Source: Chishuiella changwenlii
GTDB lineage: Bacteria > Bacteroidota > Bacteroidia > Flavobacteriales > Weeksellaceae
Reading direction: 5' to 3'
Length of the DNA stretch: 64,000 bases
NCBI RefSeq assembly: GCF_900142565.1
Contig: NZ_FRBH01000009.1
Span: forward strand, 1-64,000
In this document: piece by piece, positions 42,565-51,723 of the stretch
Layout: each line of letters begins with the position of its first letter
Numbering within the stretch: position 1 is the first letter of the stretch
Notes under the pieces: model-generated
Database searches by the model: none
Told to the model about the DNA's origin: nothing
What the model saw: only the letters and a program-made list of their open reading frames with translations
Translations under genes and position numbers: made by a program

Positions 42565-43848
42565 ATGTTGTATCAAAGAAGTAGCGCATTATTTAAAGAT
42601 GCGCAAGAATATATTCCTGGAGGTGTAAACTCTCCTGTTCGTGCATTTAAATCTGTTGGAGGAACACCAATTTTTATCAAGAAAGCTGAAGGAGCTTATA
42701 TTTATGATGAAGATGGACGTGCTTACGTAGATTACATTAACTCTTGGGGACCAATGATTATTGGGCATACAGATCCTAGAGTATTAAATGCTACGGTAGA
42801 ACAAATGAAAAACGGATTCTCATTTGGAACACCAACTGAATTAGAAACAGAAATAGCAAAATTAATTACTTCTGTTGTACCAAATATAGACATGGTAAGA
42901 ATGGTAAATTCTGGTACAGAAGCTTGTATGTCTGCAATTCGTTTAGCTAGAGGTTACACAAATAGAGATAAAATTGTAAAATTTGAAGGTTGTTACCACG
43001 GACATTCAGATTCTTTTTTAATTAAAGCTGGTTCTGGTGCTGCAACTTTCGGTAATCCAAATTCTCCTGGCGTTACTCAAGGAACTGCAAAAGATACTTT
43101 ATTAGCTGAGTACAATAACTTAGATGCTGTAAAAGAATTATTTGAGCAAAATAAAGATCAGATTGCTGCAATTATTGTTGAACCAATTGCAGGAAACATG
43201 GGATGTATTGTTCCAGATAAAGGATTTTTAGAAGGTTTAAGAACTATTTGTGATGCTCATAATGCCTTATTAATTTTTGATGAAGTTATGACAGGATTTC
43301 GTCAGGCAATGGGTGGAACACAAGAACGTTTAAATATAAAAGCGGATATTGTAACTTTTGGTAAAGTAATAGGTGGAGGTTTTCCTGTAGGTGCTTTTGC
43401 TGCTCGTAAAGAAATCATGAGCCACTTAGCTCCTCTTGGTCCTGTTTACCAAGCTGGAACATTATCTGGTAATCCTATTGCAATGCGCGCTGGTTTAACT
43501 ACTTTAAACATTATTAATAATGATAGAGAGTTATTTAATCGTATAGACAAAGCAACTGAGATTTTAGATACTGAGATGACTAAAATTTTCAAAGAAAAAG
43601 GTATTCCAGTACATACAAATCGTTTAGGTTCTATGTTATCTGTTTTCTTTACAGAACAAGACCAAATTAGAAATTTTACTGATGTTACAAATTGTAACCA
43701 CGAAAGATTCAATAAATTCTTTCATCATTTATTAACGAATGAAGTTTATATTGCTCCATCTGGTTATGAAACTTGGTTTATTTCTGATGCGATTAAGGAT
43801 GCAGAGATAAATAAAACCTTAGAAGCTGTAAGAAGTTTTGAAGGATAA
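42565..43848 (+). CDS. hemL: glutamate-1-semialdehyde 2,1-aminomutase
   Basis: A 427-residue PLP enzyme of the C5 route to 5-aminolevulinate and haem. Signatures: the start [38 protein letters not shown], the PLP site [17 protein letters not shown] with Lys267, and [10 protein letters not shown]. The frame begins upstream at a TTG (42541) inside the promoter; the ATG at 42565 matches the family start. Monocistronic with a strong terminator. Confidence 0.96.
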   Translation: MLYQRSSALFKDAQEYIPGGVNSPVRAFKSVGGTPIFIKKAEGAYIYDEDGRAYVDYINSWGPMIIGHTDPRVLNATVEQMKNGFSFGTPTELETEIAKLITSVVPNIDMVRMVNSGTEACMSAIRLARGYTNRDKIVKFEGCYHGHSDSFLIKAGSGAATFGNPNSPGVTQGTAKDTLLAEYNNLDAVKELFEQNKDQIAAIIVEPIAGNMGCIVPDKGFLEGLRTICDAHNALLIFDEVMTGFRQAMGGTQERLNIKADIVTFGKVIGGGFPVGAFAARKEIMSHLAPLGPVYQAGTLSGNPIAMRAGLTTLNIINNDRELFNRIDKATEILDTEMTKIFKEKGIPVHTNRLGSMLSVFFTEQDQIRNFTDVTNCNHERFNKFFHHLLTNEVYIAPSGYETWFISDAIKDAEINKTLEAVRSFEG

Positions 43849-43870
43849 TTAAAAAATAATTGAATACATA

Positions 43871-43907
43871 AAAAAGCATCTAAATTTTAGATGCTTTTTG
43901 TTTTTTT
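43871..43907 (+). terminator. intrinsic terminator
   Basis: AAAAGCATCTAAA pairs with TTTAGATGCTTTT, followed by TGTTTTTTTA. Confidence 0.88.
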
Positions 43908-43912
43908 ATATC

Positions 43913-44012
43913 TGCTAGATGTTAGATGTTAGATGTTAGATGTTAGATGTTAGATGTTAGATGTTAGATGTTAGATGTTAGATGTTAGATGTTAGATGTT
44001 AGATGTTAGAAA
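43913..44012. repeat. 7-bp tandem repeat array (GTTAGAT)n
   Basis: About thirteen perfect copies of GTTAGAT. The last unit changes to GTTAGAA and runs straight into AAGGTATTTTTTTCTGTCAG of dispersed element copy D, exactly where the other copies carry two or three heptamers. Likely to vary in copy number. Confidence 0.95.
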
Positions 44013-44262
44013 GGTATTTTTTTCTGTCAGTTCGAGTGATTTTTCGGAATGAAATGTAGAAAAATTGTATCGAGAACTTAGACAAGAAAAATAAAATGTA
44101 GAGAGTACAAAGTATGATATTATTTATTAAACCAAGTGTCATGTTGAATTCATTTCAACATCGCATCCAGTAAAGCAAATAATGTGATTCTAAAACAACA
44201 TTTCGACAAGCCCAATGTGACAAATTAGTACTTAATACCTAGAATCTAATATCTCTTATCTA
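44013..44262 (+). repeat. dispersed composite element, copy D
   Basis: Core module 1: CTGTCAGTTCGAGTGA, TTTTTCGGAATGAAATG, ATTGTATCGAGAACTTAGAC. Linker GAGAGTACAAAGTAT. Module 2 GTGTCATGTTGAATTCATTT and CAACATCGCATC with the GTTGAA/TTCAAC hairpin. Then CATTTCGACAAGCCC. Right edge: degenerate heptamers (ACTTAAT, ACCTAGA, ATCTAAT, ATCTCTT). Ends at the stop of the HAD gene. Confidence 0.88.
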
Positions 44263-44263
44263 A

Positions 44264-44917
44264 TTACAATTCTTTTATATATTCTGCATTTATATCCGCA
44301 AAGTTTTCACAAATAAAATTCGCTTTAGACAAATCTTGCTTTTTCGAATTTTCACTTACATATCCCATCACTTTAATGTTAGCACTTACTGCAGCTTGTA
44401 CTCCATTTGTTGAATCTTCAATCACCATACAATTTTCTTTTTCGGAACTTGATAAAGCTGCTGCATGTAGAAAAATTGCTGGATCTGGTTTAGATTTTGG
44501 GAAGTCTTCACCAGATATTTTTTCTTTAAAGTATTCATTTAAGTTAAACCTATTAAATACCTTATTTATAGTTGAATGAGAAGCAGAAGAAGCTAATATT
44601 AATTCGATGTTATTTTGGTATAAATCTTTAATTAAATCTTCTACGCCTGCTATTAAATACAAATCTGGTTTGGTATCAAAAGCATCATTAAAAATAGATC
44701 GTTTACGTAGAACTAAATCATTTATTTCTTCTTTTAAATTGAATTTATCTTTAAGTATTTGGTAAACATTTTTAGTTGATTGACCTGTAAATGTTGAGAA
44801 AAAATCATCAGAAACCTCAATATTTAACTCTTTAAAGTGAACAAAAAAAGCATATTTGTGTACAGGTTCTGTATCTACAATTACTCCATCCATATCGAAA
44901 ATAATCGTCGAAATCAT
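44264..44917 (-). CDS. HAD-superfamily hydrolase, beta-phosphoglucomutase-like
   Basis: A 217-residue phosphatase or mutase. Motif I TIIFDMDGVIVDTEPVH with Asp8 and Asp10, the four-helix cap, motif II LILASSAS, and SKPDPAIFLHAA with the catalytic Lys, then VIEDSTNGVQAA (motif IV). Sugar phosphates are the usual substrates. The frame extends to 44944, but the ATG at 44917 gives the conserved start directly before motif I. Terminator upstream separates it from the lipoprotein gene. Confidence 0.9.
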   Translation of the reverse strand: MISTIIFDMDGVIVDTEPVHKYAFFVHFKELNIEVSDDFFSTFTGQSTKNVYQILKDKFNLKEEINDLVLRKRSIFNDAFDTKPDLYLIAGVEDLIKDLYQNNIELILASSASHSTINKVFNRFNLNEYFKEKISGEDFPKSKPDPAIFLHAAALSSSEKENCMVIEDSTNGVQAAVSANIKVMGYVSENSKKQDLSKANFICENFADINAEYIKEL

Positions 44918-44956
44918 ATTTGGTTTATTTATTATTAGTAACAATTTATAAAAAAC

Positions 44957-44994
44957 AAATATGGGTAAATTCTAATAAGAATCTACCCATATTT
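44957..44994 (-). terminator. intrinsic terminator
   Basis: AAATATGGGTA pairs with TACCCATATTT (inner AATTCT/AGAATC also pair). It lies between the 45018 lipoprotein gene and the HAD gene, both on the minus strand. Confidence 0.7.
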
Positions 44995-45017
44995 GGAATT
45001 TATTTTCGTGTGAGTTA

Positions 45018-45674
45018 TTAAAATTTTTCTGCTCTTAATTTCTTTAAATCTCCTTTCGTTTTCTTACGTTCTTCTATCGCTTTTCTAAGCGTTGGATTTG
45101 AAGGAACTTTACCGATTGCATTAAAATGTTGTATATATTCAAATAAACCTTCAAAATTTCCTCTAAGTGGACGACCATCTAAATCTGTCATCAAGAAATT
45201 AGAAACTAATAATCCATTATCATAGTTTTCTAAACGAATTGTACCAGAAGCAAAATAATTATCATATACTGCAAAAGTAGATGCTCCTTCAACGGCTACA
45301 CCATTTTGTAAAAGTGGATCAACATGAAATTCAATAAAATCTAAACTTCTCGAATTAAAATTAGCTTCACTTGTATTATATTCTCCACTAAATGTGAATC
45401 CATTTGCTTGAAAAATTTCTAAATAAATATAGGCTCCTGAATTACGCCCATTATAATTTATAGGGTTAGATGATAATTCTACAATGTAAGAAATTCCGTT
45501 TTGAGTTGGTTGCATATCTTCTATAACGACATTTCTAATTGGTAAATTAAAACCATCGTAAGTAACATTTCCTCTATTTTCGATTACTCCATTATTACTA
45601 TCATCGTTGTTAGAACATGAACTAACCGTAAATGTTGTAACTGATAATATTGCTAGAATTATAAATTTTTTCAT
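45018..45674 (-). CDS. predicted surface lipoprotein (218 aa)
   Basis: Signal peptide with lipobox VSSC (Cys20) followed by SNNDDSNN, the acidic pattern associated with surface export in Flavobacteriaceae. The body is strand-rich, with no recognised family, and ends in a basic helix (RKAIEERKKTKGDLKKLRAE). Function unknown. Confidence 0.78.
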   Translation of the reverse strand: MKKFIILAILSVTTFTVSSCSNNDDSNNGVIENRGNVTYDGFNLPIRNVVIEDMQPTQNGISYIVELSSNPINYNGRNSGAYIYLEIFQANGFTFSGEYNTSEANFNSRSLDFIEFHVDPLLQNGVAVEGASTFAVYDNYFASGTIRLENYDNGLLVSNFLMTDLDGRPLRGNFEGLFEYIQHFNAIGKVPSNPTLRKAIEERKKTKGDLKKLRAEKF

Positions 45675-45757
45675 AGTTTTCTATTATTGTGACTAATATC
45701 GTAAAAATATATTACAAATAGTATGCTAGATTTTTTAAGTAATTAATTTTCATAAAA

Positions 45758-45786
45758 AAAGTGTTACAAAAAATTTGTAACACTTT
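45758..45786 (-). terminator. intrinsic terminator
   Basis: AAAGTGTTACAAA pairs with TTTGTAACACTTT; it follows the zinc-ribbon-like gene on the minus strand. Confidence 0.85.
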
Positions 45787-45809
45787 CTTTATAAGTTATA
45801 TAAATCTTA

Positions 45810-46595
45810 TTATCCTTTGATAACAATTTCCATTTTTTCTTGTTCTTCTAAAGCTAATTCTAAATCAACTAAGATACGTCCAGAATGCTCATCAGTAATA
45901 ATTTTTTTACGTTGAGCGATATCCATTTGTCTTTGTGGTGGAATTGTAAAGAAAGATCCTGCAGAAGCTCCACGTTGAACAGGAACAACAGCTAATCCAT
46001 TTTTTACAGAATTTCTGATTCTATTGTAAGCATCTAACAAACGATTTTCTATTTTATCAGAATATTCACCAGATAATCTTAACAATGTAGCTTCTTCTTT
46101 TTCTGTATCTTTTACAATTGTATCTAATTCAGCTTTTTTGTGACCTAAATGCTCTTTCATAGAAGCTAACTTTGTTTTAAAGTCTTCTATTTGTGCATTT
46201 TTTTGTTGAATTTTAATTGTAAATTCACGGATACGTTTTTCAGATAATTCAATTTCTAAACCTTGGTACTCAACTTCTTTAGCTAAAGCATCAAACTCTC
46301 TATTGTTACGTACGTTGTCTTGTTGTTTTGTATATTTTTTAATTAAAGTTTCAGCATTTTTAATTGCTTCTTTCTTTAATTTAATATCTTCATCCAAACC
46401 TTTAGTTTCGTCAACAACTTTTTGAATTCTTGTTTCTAACTGAGCAACGTCATCATTTAAATCGTCCACTTCTAAAGGTAATTCACCTCTTGTGTTTCTG
46501 ATTTCATCTAAACGTGAATCAATTAATTGTAAGTCGTATAATGCGCGAAGCTTTTCTTCTACGCTTAGTTCTTTGATATTTTTTGTTTCAGACAT
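45810..46595 (-). CDS. coiled-coil protein of the C4 zinc-ribbon (CdsZ-like) family, Cys lost
   Basis: A 261-residue protein: a long antiparallel coiled coil (about 20-190) followed by the family tail SFFTIPPQRQMDIAQRKKII and SGRILVDLEL. In the usual family the tail carries two Cys pairs in a CxxC zinc ribbon. Here those positions read ASAGS and DEHSG, so all Cys are gone and zinc binding is unlikely. The family is thought to interact with nucleic acids or the ribosome, but this is not settled. The ATG at 46595 lies 2 nt after the Nif3-like stop, so it ends a four-gene operon. A TTG at 46604 is rejected as start. Confidence 0.85.
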   Translation of the reverse strand: MSETKNIKELSVEEKLRALYDLQLIDSRLDEIRNTRGELPLEVDDLNDDVAQLETRIQKVVDETKGLDEDIKLKKEAIKNAETLIKKYTKQQDNVRNNREFDALAKEVEYQGLEIELSEKRIREFTIKIQQKNAQIEDFKTKLASMKEHLGHKKAELDTIVKDTEKEEATLLRLSGEYSDKIENRLLDAYNRIRNSVKNGLAVVPVQRGASAGSFFTIPPQRQMDIAQRKKIITDEHSGRILVDLELALEEQEKMEIVIKG

Positions 46596-46597
46596 AG

Positions 46598-47695
46598 TTA
46601 ACAATAATTAACAGGATTGGTATTAATTCCAGAATTAAAGACCACAAAATTAGTAAATTTTTCTTTAAGAAACGAAGTTATTAAATTTTTTGTAAACTGT
46701 TCCGATTCAAAATGTCCAATATCTGTTAAAACTAGCTTATTTTCAGCAGTAAAGAAATCGTGATATTTTAAATCTGCTGTGATGTAAACATCTGCATTAG
46801 CGGCTATTGCATTTTTTATTCCAAATGCACCAGAACCACCTAGAACAGCTACTTTTTTTATTTTTTTATTTAATAATTTAGAATGTCTAATAAATGGAGT
46901 GTTCATTTCTTGCTTTAAATAATCAAAAAAATCTTGTTCATTCATTTCTTCTTCTAAATCTCCAACCATTCCAATTCCTATATATGGGTTTTGATTATTC
47001 AATGTAAAAGTTGAATAAGCAATCTCTTCATAAAGATGATTGGCATATAAAGCTTTTATAATTGCTCCTTCTAAATGCTGAGGCATTACAACCTCTATAC
47101 GTGTTTCATCCTCAGTAACCAACTCTCCTACTTTTCCAATAAAAGGATTAGAACCTCCCATTGGTCTAAAATTTCCTTTTCCTTCTACAGAGAAACCACA
47201 CGAATCGTAATTACCTATTCTTCCTGCTCCAGCGTCATAAAGTGCATTTTTTAACACTTCTGCATGTTCTGTAGGGGCATATGTAATTAATTGTTTGATG
47301 ATATTCGCTTTCGGAATTAAAATTTTAGTATTAAAAAGTTTTAATTGTTCTGCAATTTTAAAATTAACACCAACTCTAGAGTTATCCAAAGCAGTATGCG
47401 TTGCATAAATATTAATTCCATTTTTAATTGCTTTCATTACCGCTTTTTCTACATAATTTTTCCCGTTTAACTTTTTTAAACCAGAAAAAATAATGGGATG
47501 AAAACTTACAATCAAATTACAATTTTTCTCAATAGCCTCTTCTACAACCTCTGGTGTAGTGTCTAAGGTTACTAAAATTCCTGTAACTTGCTCATTATAA
47601 TCACCAACTAATAAACCTACATTATCAAAATCTTCGGCATAAGCTAGTGGTGCTATTTCTTCTATTGCTTGCGCAACATCTTTTACATGTATCAT
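46598..47695 (-). CDS. Nif3-like dinuclear metal center protein (DUF34/YqfO)
   Basis: A 365-residue member of the YqfO branch, in which a PII-like domain (about 130-230) is inserted into the Nif3 fold. Metal ligands are visible in SFHPIIFSGLKKL (His65 region), ATHTALDNS and ADLKYHDFF with DIGHFESEQ near the end. YqfO-type proteins have been linked to GTP cyclohydrolase-like activity and metal handling, without consensus. Overlaps the GNAT gene by 4 nt and precedes the zinc-ribbon-like gene, a pairing common in Bacteroidota. Confidence 0.92.
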   Translation of the reverse strand: MIHVKDVAQAIEEIAPLAYAEDFDNVGLLVGDYNEQVTGILVTLDTTPEVVEEAIEKNCNLIVSFHPIIFSGLKKLNGKNYVEKAVMKAIKNGINIYATHTALDNSRVGVNFKIAEQLKLFNTKILIPKANIIKQLITYAPTEHAEVLKNALYDAGAGRIGNYDSCGFSVEGKGNFRPMGGSNPFIGKVGELVTEDETRIEVVMPQHLEGAIIKALYANHLYEEIAYSTFTLNNQNPYIGIGMVGDLEEEMNEQDFFDYLKQEMNTPFIRHSKLLNKKIKKVAVLGGSGAFGIKNAIAANADVYITADLKYHDFFTAENKLVLTDIGHFESEQFTKNLITSFLKEKFTNFVVFNSGINTNPVNYC

Positions 47696-48192
47696 TTTGT
47701 TTTGTTCAAAATCAATTTTTCGGTCGGAACATCATTTTCAATTCCTTTCCAATACGATTCAAAATTAAACTTTTCTAACAATTTTCTCGAAGCTATATTC
47801 TCGGGATCTATTACTGCAATAATATCCAAAGTAGAAAAATTCTCTTTTGCATTAGAAATCAAATGTTCACAAATTTTTGTTCCAATACCTTTTTTCCAAA
47901 ATTCTTTTTTAAGCATATAGCCTATTTCTAAAGAGTTTTCTAAATGCGAATTATAAACAATTTTACATTCACCTAAAATTGTTTCATTTTCATCATAAAT
48001 TTTAAAGTAGCCTAACTGCTCATCTATTGAACTTTTATCTAAAATAGATGTAAATTTATGATTTGCTTGTTCCTCTGTCATTCCAATTCCAGTAATATAT
48101 TTCATCACTTCGTCATCTTTTACGAGCTTAAAATATTCATTAAAATCGGTCGGTAGATATTTTTTAAATCGTAGTGTGTTAATTATTTCCAT
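47692..48192 (-). CDS. GNAT-family N-acetyltransferase
   Basis: A 166-residue protein with the RimJ-like arrangement: TLRFKKYLPTDFNEYF at the start, LEIGYMLKKEFWKKGIGTKI as the acetyl-CoA pyrophosphate loop (motif A) and ASRKLLEKFNFESY as motif B. Acceptor unknown. Overlaps the upstream nucleotidyltransferase-like gene by 10 nt and the downstream Nif3-like gene by 4 nt. Confidence 0.9.
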   Translation of the reverse strand: MEIINTLRFKKYLPTDFNEYFKLVKDDEVMKYITGIGMTEEQANHKFTSILDKSSIDEQLGYFKIYDENETILGECKIVYNSHLENSLEIGYMLKKEFWKKGIGTKICEHLISNAKENFSTLDIIAVIDPENIASRKLLEKFNFESYWKGIENDVPTEKLILNKTK

Positions 48193-49055
48193 AAAGGATT
48201 TGGATATTTATGTTGATGAATTAATTCTTGTATATAATGATTAACTTCTTGTTCATTTTCTCTCTCAATAATTTCAATCCAATTTTGATTAGAATTTTCA
48301 ACTTTAACTTCTAATTGATTTTCTTTCATCATTTCGATAATCATATCAGATAATGTAAAATTCTTTTCTAATTCACTTGCATTTTCTTTAAGAAAGTCTT
48401 CAAACTGATCTTCTAAACTTCTAAAAATAGAAGGATGAAATATCCAAAAATCTACATTAACAGAAAATTCATTCTCCTCATTAATAATATAAGTTTTTGG
48501 AGAATCTATGGAAGATAAAAAATGTTGATTAGTAGAACATACTTCTCGATTAATTTCAGTATCAAGATTAAATGTTTTATCTAATTCATAAGCAATCATT
48601 GCATAACGATTAGGTATAACAGTTCCGTTTTCTATTAATTCTTTAGCTTTAATAAATGCGTCTATACCATAATACTCATTGGATTTAATGACAATAAAGG
48701 GATGCATTAAATGTCTTTTTGTAATCATTAATGCATGTGCATTTCCCCAAGATTTTTTCCTATGCTCTATTTTATCATAAATACTTCTAGAAACAGCAGT
48801 GTATGTTGTTTGTAGAATAAACTCTACTGTTCCTCCTTGACTTTCTATAATATGCTGGAAATATTTTTTGGTTTCAATATCAAAATCTTGATTGATAACA
48901 AAAACAATATGTTTTATACCAATAGATAATGCATTATAAATAGAATATTCTACAACAAACTCTTTTTTAGGACCAACACAATTCATGTATTTTCCTTTCT
49001 TTTGAGTATTGTAATCATCTCCTGCTAATATTACTAATGACAAACTGTTGAGCAT
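48183..49055 (-). CDS. nucleotidyltransferase-fold protein
   Basis: A 290-residue protein with a sugar-nucleotidyltransferase-like N-terminus: LSLVILAGDDYN followed by KEFVVEYSIYNALSIGIKHIVFVIN, which matches the beta-strand/loop/helix of NDP-sugar pyrophosphorylases. The G-x-G-T-R loop is degenerate (AGDDYNTQKKGK), so catalysis is uncertain. NVDFWIFHPSIFRSLED is another family-like segment. First gene of a four-gene minus-strand operon. Substrate unknown. Confidence 0.7.
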   Translation of the reverse strand: MLNSLSLVILAGDDYNTQKKGKYMNCVGPKKEFVVEYSIYNALSIGIKHIVFVINQDFDIETKKYFQHIIESQGGTVEFILQTTYTAVSRSIYDKIEHRKKSWGNAHALMITKRHLMHPFIVIKSNEYYGIDAFIKAKELIENGTVIPNRYAMIAYELDKTFNLDTEINREVCSTNQHFLSSIDSPKTYIINEENEFSVNVDFWIFHPSIFRSLEDQFEDFLKENASELEKNFTLSDMIIEMMKENQLEVKVENSNQNWIEIIERENEQEVNHYIQELIHQHKYPNPLWK

Positions 49056-49122
49056 AAATTAAAATTATTATTCTTCAATTTTTATAGAAATTTAAAGATT
49101 TAAAAAATTAAATCCTAATAAA

Positions 49123-49144
49123 AAACTCAGTAAATAACTGAGTT
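49123..49144 (-). terminator. intrinsic terminator
   Basis: AAACTCAGT pairs with ACTGAGTTT, followed on the minus strand by T-rich sequence; located after the Lrp gene. Confidence 0.75.
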
Positions 49145-49151
49145 TATGTTT

Positions 49152-49613
49152 TTAAAGTAATTGATATGCAGTGTCATCTTTTATATCACTAATCACAAAA
49201 GTACTGTGAGAACTACCAATGACGTTTATTTTTGTTAGTTTATTTACCATAAAATCTCGGTATTCGTCCATATGCTCAAAAGACATTTTTACAATGTAAT
49301 CATAATCTCCACTAACATGGAAACAAGATTGTACTTCTTTTAAGTTTTGTATTTCTTCTTCGAAAGTTTTTATGTGGTCTGCAGAGTGTTGTTGTAGTTT
49401 AATATGGCTAAATACTAAAAGTTCTTTATTAATTAATCTTCTATTAACTAAAGCTACATATTTAGAAATTATTCCAGATTTTTCTAGCTTTTTTATTCTT
49501 TCATGTATTGCAGTAGAAGATAATTGTAGCTTATCTGATAATTCTTTGTAGGTAATTTTGCTGTTTTCTTGTAGATACATTAATAGTTGTTGATCAAGGG
49601 AGTCGAATTTCAT
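49152..49613 (-). CDS. Lrp/AsnC-family transcriptional regulator
   Basis: A 153-residue regulator: N-terminal winged helix LDQQLLMYLQENSKITYKEL-SDKLQLSSTAIHERIKKLE and C-terminal RAM ligand domain (about 70-148; VQSCFHVSGDYDYIVKM). Lrp proteins sense amino acids and form octamers. Divergent from metK with 320 nt between them, but metK has its own riboswitch, so a direct link is not implied. Confidence 0.92.
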   Translation of the reverse strand: MKFDSLDQQLLMYLQENSKITYKELSDKLQLSSTAIHERIKKLEKSGIISKYVALVNRRLINKELLVFSHIKLQQHSADHIKTFEEEIQNLKEVQSCFHVSGDYDYIVKMSFEHMDEYRDFMVNKLTKINVIGSSHSTFVISDIKDDTAYQLL

Positions 49614-49813
49614 TTTTCTCTTATTTTTTTCTAAAGTATTACTTTTTTTTCGAATAAATATCTATTTAAAAACGGAAATCATATATCAAATAGAAAAAAT
49701 AGCTAATTTTAAGCATATTACAATATAACTTTAACATCTTTGTCTTTTATAATTCTACTAAAACACTAGAGAAATTAACATTTATTTTCTTTTATTATTC
49801 ATTTTATTCATTG

Positions 49814-49821
49814 TATATTTG
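49814..49821 (+). promoter_or_regulatory. -7 box TATATTTG for the metK leader
   Basis: Exact TAnnTTTG placed so that transcription would start just before the predicted SAM riboswitch. The rest of the 320-nt Lrp-metK gap (49614-49813) is AT-rich and shows nothing else I can support. Confidence 0.6.
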
Positions 49822-49832
49822 AACTCGAAAAA

Positions 49833-49908
49833 TCGAGAGGAAAGATTTGACTGATTGCAGCCTCATAAAAATAATTGCTAAAACAGGACTTCAGTTTTTT
49901 CCTTCCTA
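49833..49908 (+). promoter_or_regulatory. SAM riboswitch (SAM-I clan) in the metK leader
   Basis: GAGGAAAGATTTGACTGATT, then GCAGCC, a short P3/P4 stem region and AATTGCTAAAACAG reproduce the conserved S-box core (GACUGR...GCAACC...UGCUAAAUCC). P1 can form between AGGAA (49838-49842) and TTCCT (about 49900-49905), and GGACTTCAG follows the core. It lies between a -7 box and the metK start. In this phylum such switches usually repress translation or transcription when SAM is abundant. Confidence 0.8.
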
Positions 49909-49933
49909 TTTTATATAAAAAATAAAATTTAGA

Positions 49934-51193
49934 ATGTCATATTTATTTACATCAGAATCTGTTTCTGAAGGGCATCCAGACAAAATTGCCGATCAAATTT
50001 CAGATTCAATCTTAGATCATTTTTTAGCATTTGATGCAAAAAGTAAAGTAGCTTGTGAAACTTTAGTTACAACTGGACAAGTTGTATTAGCTGGAGAAGT
50101 AAAATCTAATTCTTATATAGATTTACAACGTGTTGCTAGAGAAACAATTTCTGAAATTGGTTATACAAAAAGCGAGTACATGTTTGATGCAAACTCTTGT
50201 GGAATTTTATCTGCAATACACGAACAATCTCCAGATATTAACCAAGGTGTTGACCGTAATTCTGAAGAAGAACAAGGTGCAGGAGATCAAGGAATGATGT
50301 TTGGTTACGCGACTAGCGAAACAGAAAACTACATGCCTTTAGCATTAGATTTATCTCACAAGTTATTAAAAGAATTAGCGCATATCCGTAAATACGAAAA
50401 AGATCTTTTACCATATTTACGTCCTGATGCTAAATCTCAGGTAACAATTGAGTATGATAACGACAATAAACCTGTTCGTATTGATACAATTGTTATTTCT
50501 ACTCAACATGACGACTTTGCAAACGAAGAAGCTATGTTAGATAAAATTACAAATGATATTATCAACATATTAGTCCCTCGTGTTAAAGCGCAATTACCAG
50601 TACATTTACGCGATTTATTTACAGATAGTATTAAATACCATATTAACCCAACAGGAAAATTCGTAATTGGAGGACCTCACGGAGATACAGGTTTAACTGG
50701 ACGTAAAATTATTGTAGATACTTACGGTGGTAAAGGTGCTCACGGAGGTGGTGCTTTTTCTGGAAAAGATCCTTCTAAAGTTGACCGTTCTGCTGCTTAT
50801 GCTGCTCGTCATATTGCTAAAAATTTAGTTGCAGCTGGTGTTGCAGAAGAAGTTTTAGTACAAGTTTCTTATGCGATTGGTGTTGCTGCACCAGTATCTT
50901 TATTAGTTAATACTTTCGGAACTCAGAAAGTTGAGCTAACAGAAGGTGAGATTTCTACAAAAGTTTCTGAAATTTTTGACATGAAACCTTATGCTATAGA
51001 GCAAAGATTAAAATTAAGAAACCCTATTTACAAAGAAACTGCTTCTTATGGACACTTAGGTCGTCAACCAGAAACTGTTAGTAAACGTTTTGAATCTGCA
51101 AATGGACAAGATGTTGTTGAAGTTGAAGTTGAATTATTTACTTGGGAGAAATTAGATTTCGTAGATCAAGTAAAAGAAGCATTCGGATTATAA
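49934..51193 (+). CDS. metK: S-adenosylmethionine synthetase
   Basis: A 419-residue enzyme making SAM from methionine and ATP. Signatures: [20 protein letters not shown] at the N-terminus with the ATP-binding His14, [12 protein letters not shown], and the P-loop-like [25 protein letters not shown]. Longer than the E. coli enzyme (384) mainly through Bacteroidota-type loops. Controlled by the upstream SAM riboswitch, so product feedback is expected. Confidence 0.97.
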   Translation: MSYLFTSESVSEGHPDKIADQISDSILDHFLAFDAKSKVACETLVTTGQVVLAGEVKSNSYIDLQRVARETISEIGYTKSEYMFDANSCGILSAIHEQSPDINQGVDRNSEEEQGAGDQGMMFGYATSETENYMPLALDLSHKLLKELAHIRKYEKDLLPYLRPDAKSQVTIEYDNDNKPVRIDTIVISTQHDDFANEEAMLDKITNDIINILVPRVKAQLPVHLRDLFTDSIKYHINPTGKFVIGGPHGDTGLTGRKIIVDTYGGKGAHGGGAFSGKDPSKVDRSAAYAARHIAKNLVAAGVAEEVLVQVSYAIGVAAPVSLLVNTFGTQKVELTEGEISTKVSEIFDMKPYAIEQRLKLRNPIYKETASYGHLGRQPETVSKRFESANGQDVVEVEVELFTWEKLDFVDQVKEAFGL

Positions 51194-51217
51194 TTAATAT
51201 CCAAAACTTTATATACT

Positions 51218-51250
51218 AAAAAAGCTATCCAATAGGATAGCTTTTTTATT
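51218..51250 (+). terminator. intrinsic terminator
   Basis: AAAAAAGCTATCC pairs with GGATAGCTTTTTT around AATA, followed by ATTTTT, after metK. Confidence 0.88.
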
Positions 51251-51325
51251 TTTATGAGTATTGATGATAAAGGTTTTTATTAAAAAAAGACCTTACATCA
51301 TATAGTCTTATAGCTTCAGTCTTTC

Positions 51326-51706
51326 TTAAAATGAAGAAATTCCATTCACAAACCAATAGCTAGCTCCTTCTCTATACGAGATATTGATACTATCTTTTGA
51401 AAGCGTGATTAATTTTGATGGTGTCCATTCTAAATTTCGAAGTGTATTATTCCCTGTAATTTCCATTCTTATATTTTCGATAGGTTTTACAGTTCCACTC
51501 GCAACTTCAAAATCAAATTTGAATATATTATCTTTTTGAGAAACTCTTACCACTCCACTATCTCTAATTGTTGTCCCTAAAGAATCTTGAAAAATAATGA
51601 ATCGTCTTTCGTATCGATTTTTATAAATTTCATTTGTAGAATCATCTTCATTTTGACAAGAAAATAAAACAAATAAAAATGGAATGAATAATAGTATATT
51701 TCTCAT
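51326..51706 (-). CDS. small predicted lipoprotein (126 aa)
   Basis: Lipobox VLFSC with Cys17, then QNEDDSTNE, an acidic pattern consistent with surface display. The mature part is strand-rich (RRFIIFQDSLGTTIRDSG...). No family recognised. It begins 17 nt after the Dabb gene stop, so the two are probably co-transcribed. Confidence 0.75.
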   Translation of the reverse strand: MRNILLFIPFLFVLFSCQNEDDSTNEIYKNRYERRFIIFQDSLGTTIRDSGVVRVSQKDNIFKFDFEVASGTVKPIENIRMEITGNNTLRNLEWTPSKLITLSKDSINISYREGASYWFVNGISSF

Positions 51707-51723
51707 AGAAAGATTTTCAATTC

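Noticed and set aside
43913-44012. CRISPR array
   Set aside because: The repeat is a 7-bp uninterrupted tandem unit without spacers; no cas genes are present anywhere in the window (the Cas4-like domain at 39.0-42.5 kb is part of a Dna2-type protein).
43916-44262. Insertion sequence
   Set aside because: No transposase ORF, no consistent terminal inverted repeats and no clear target duplication; the element is too short and non-coding.
46598-47695. Nitrogen-fixation gene
   Set aside because: Nif3-like is a historical family name; there is no nif context.
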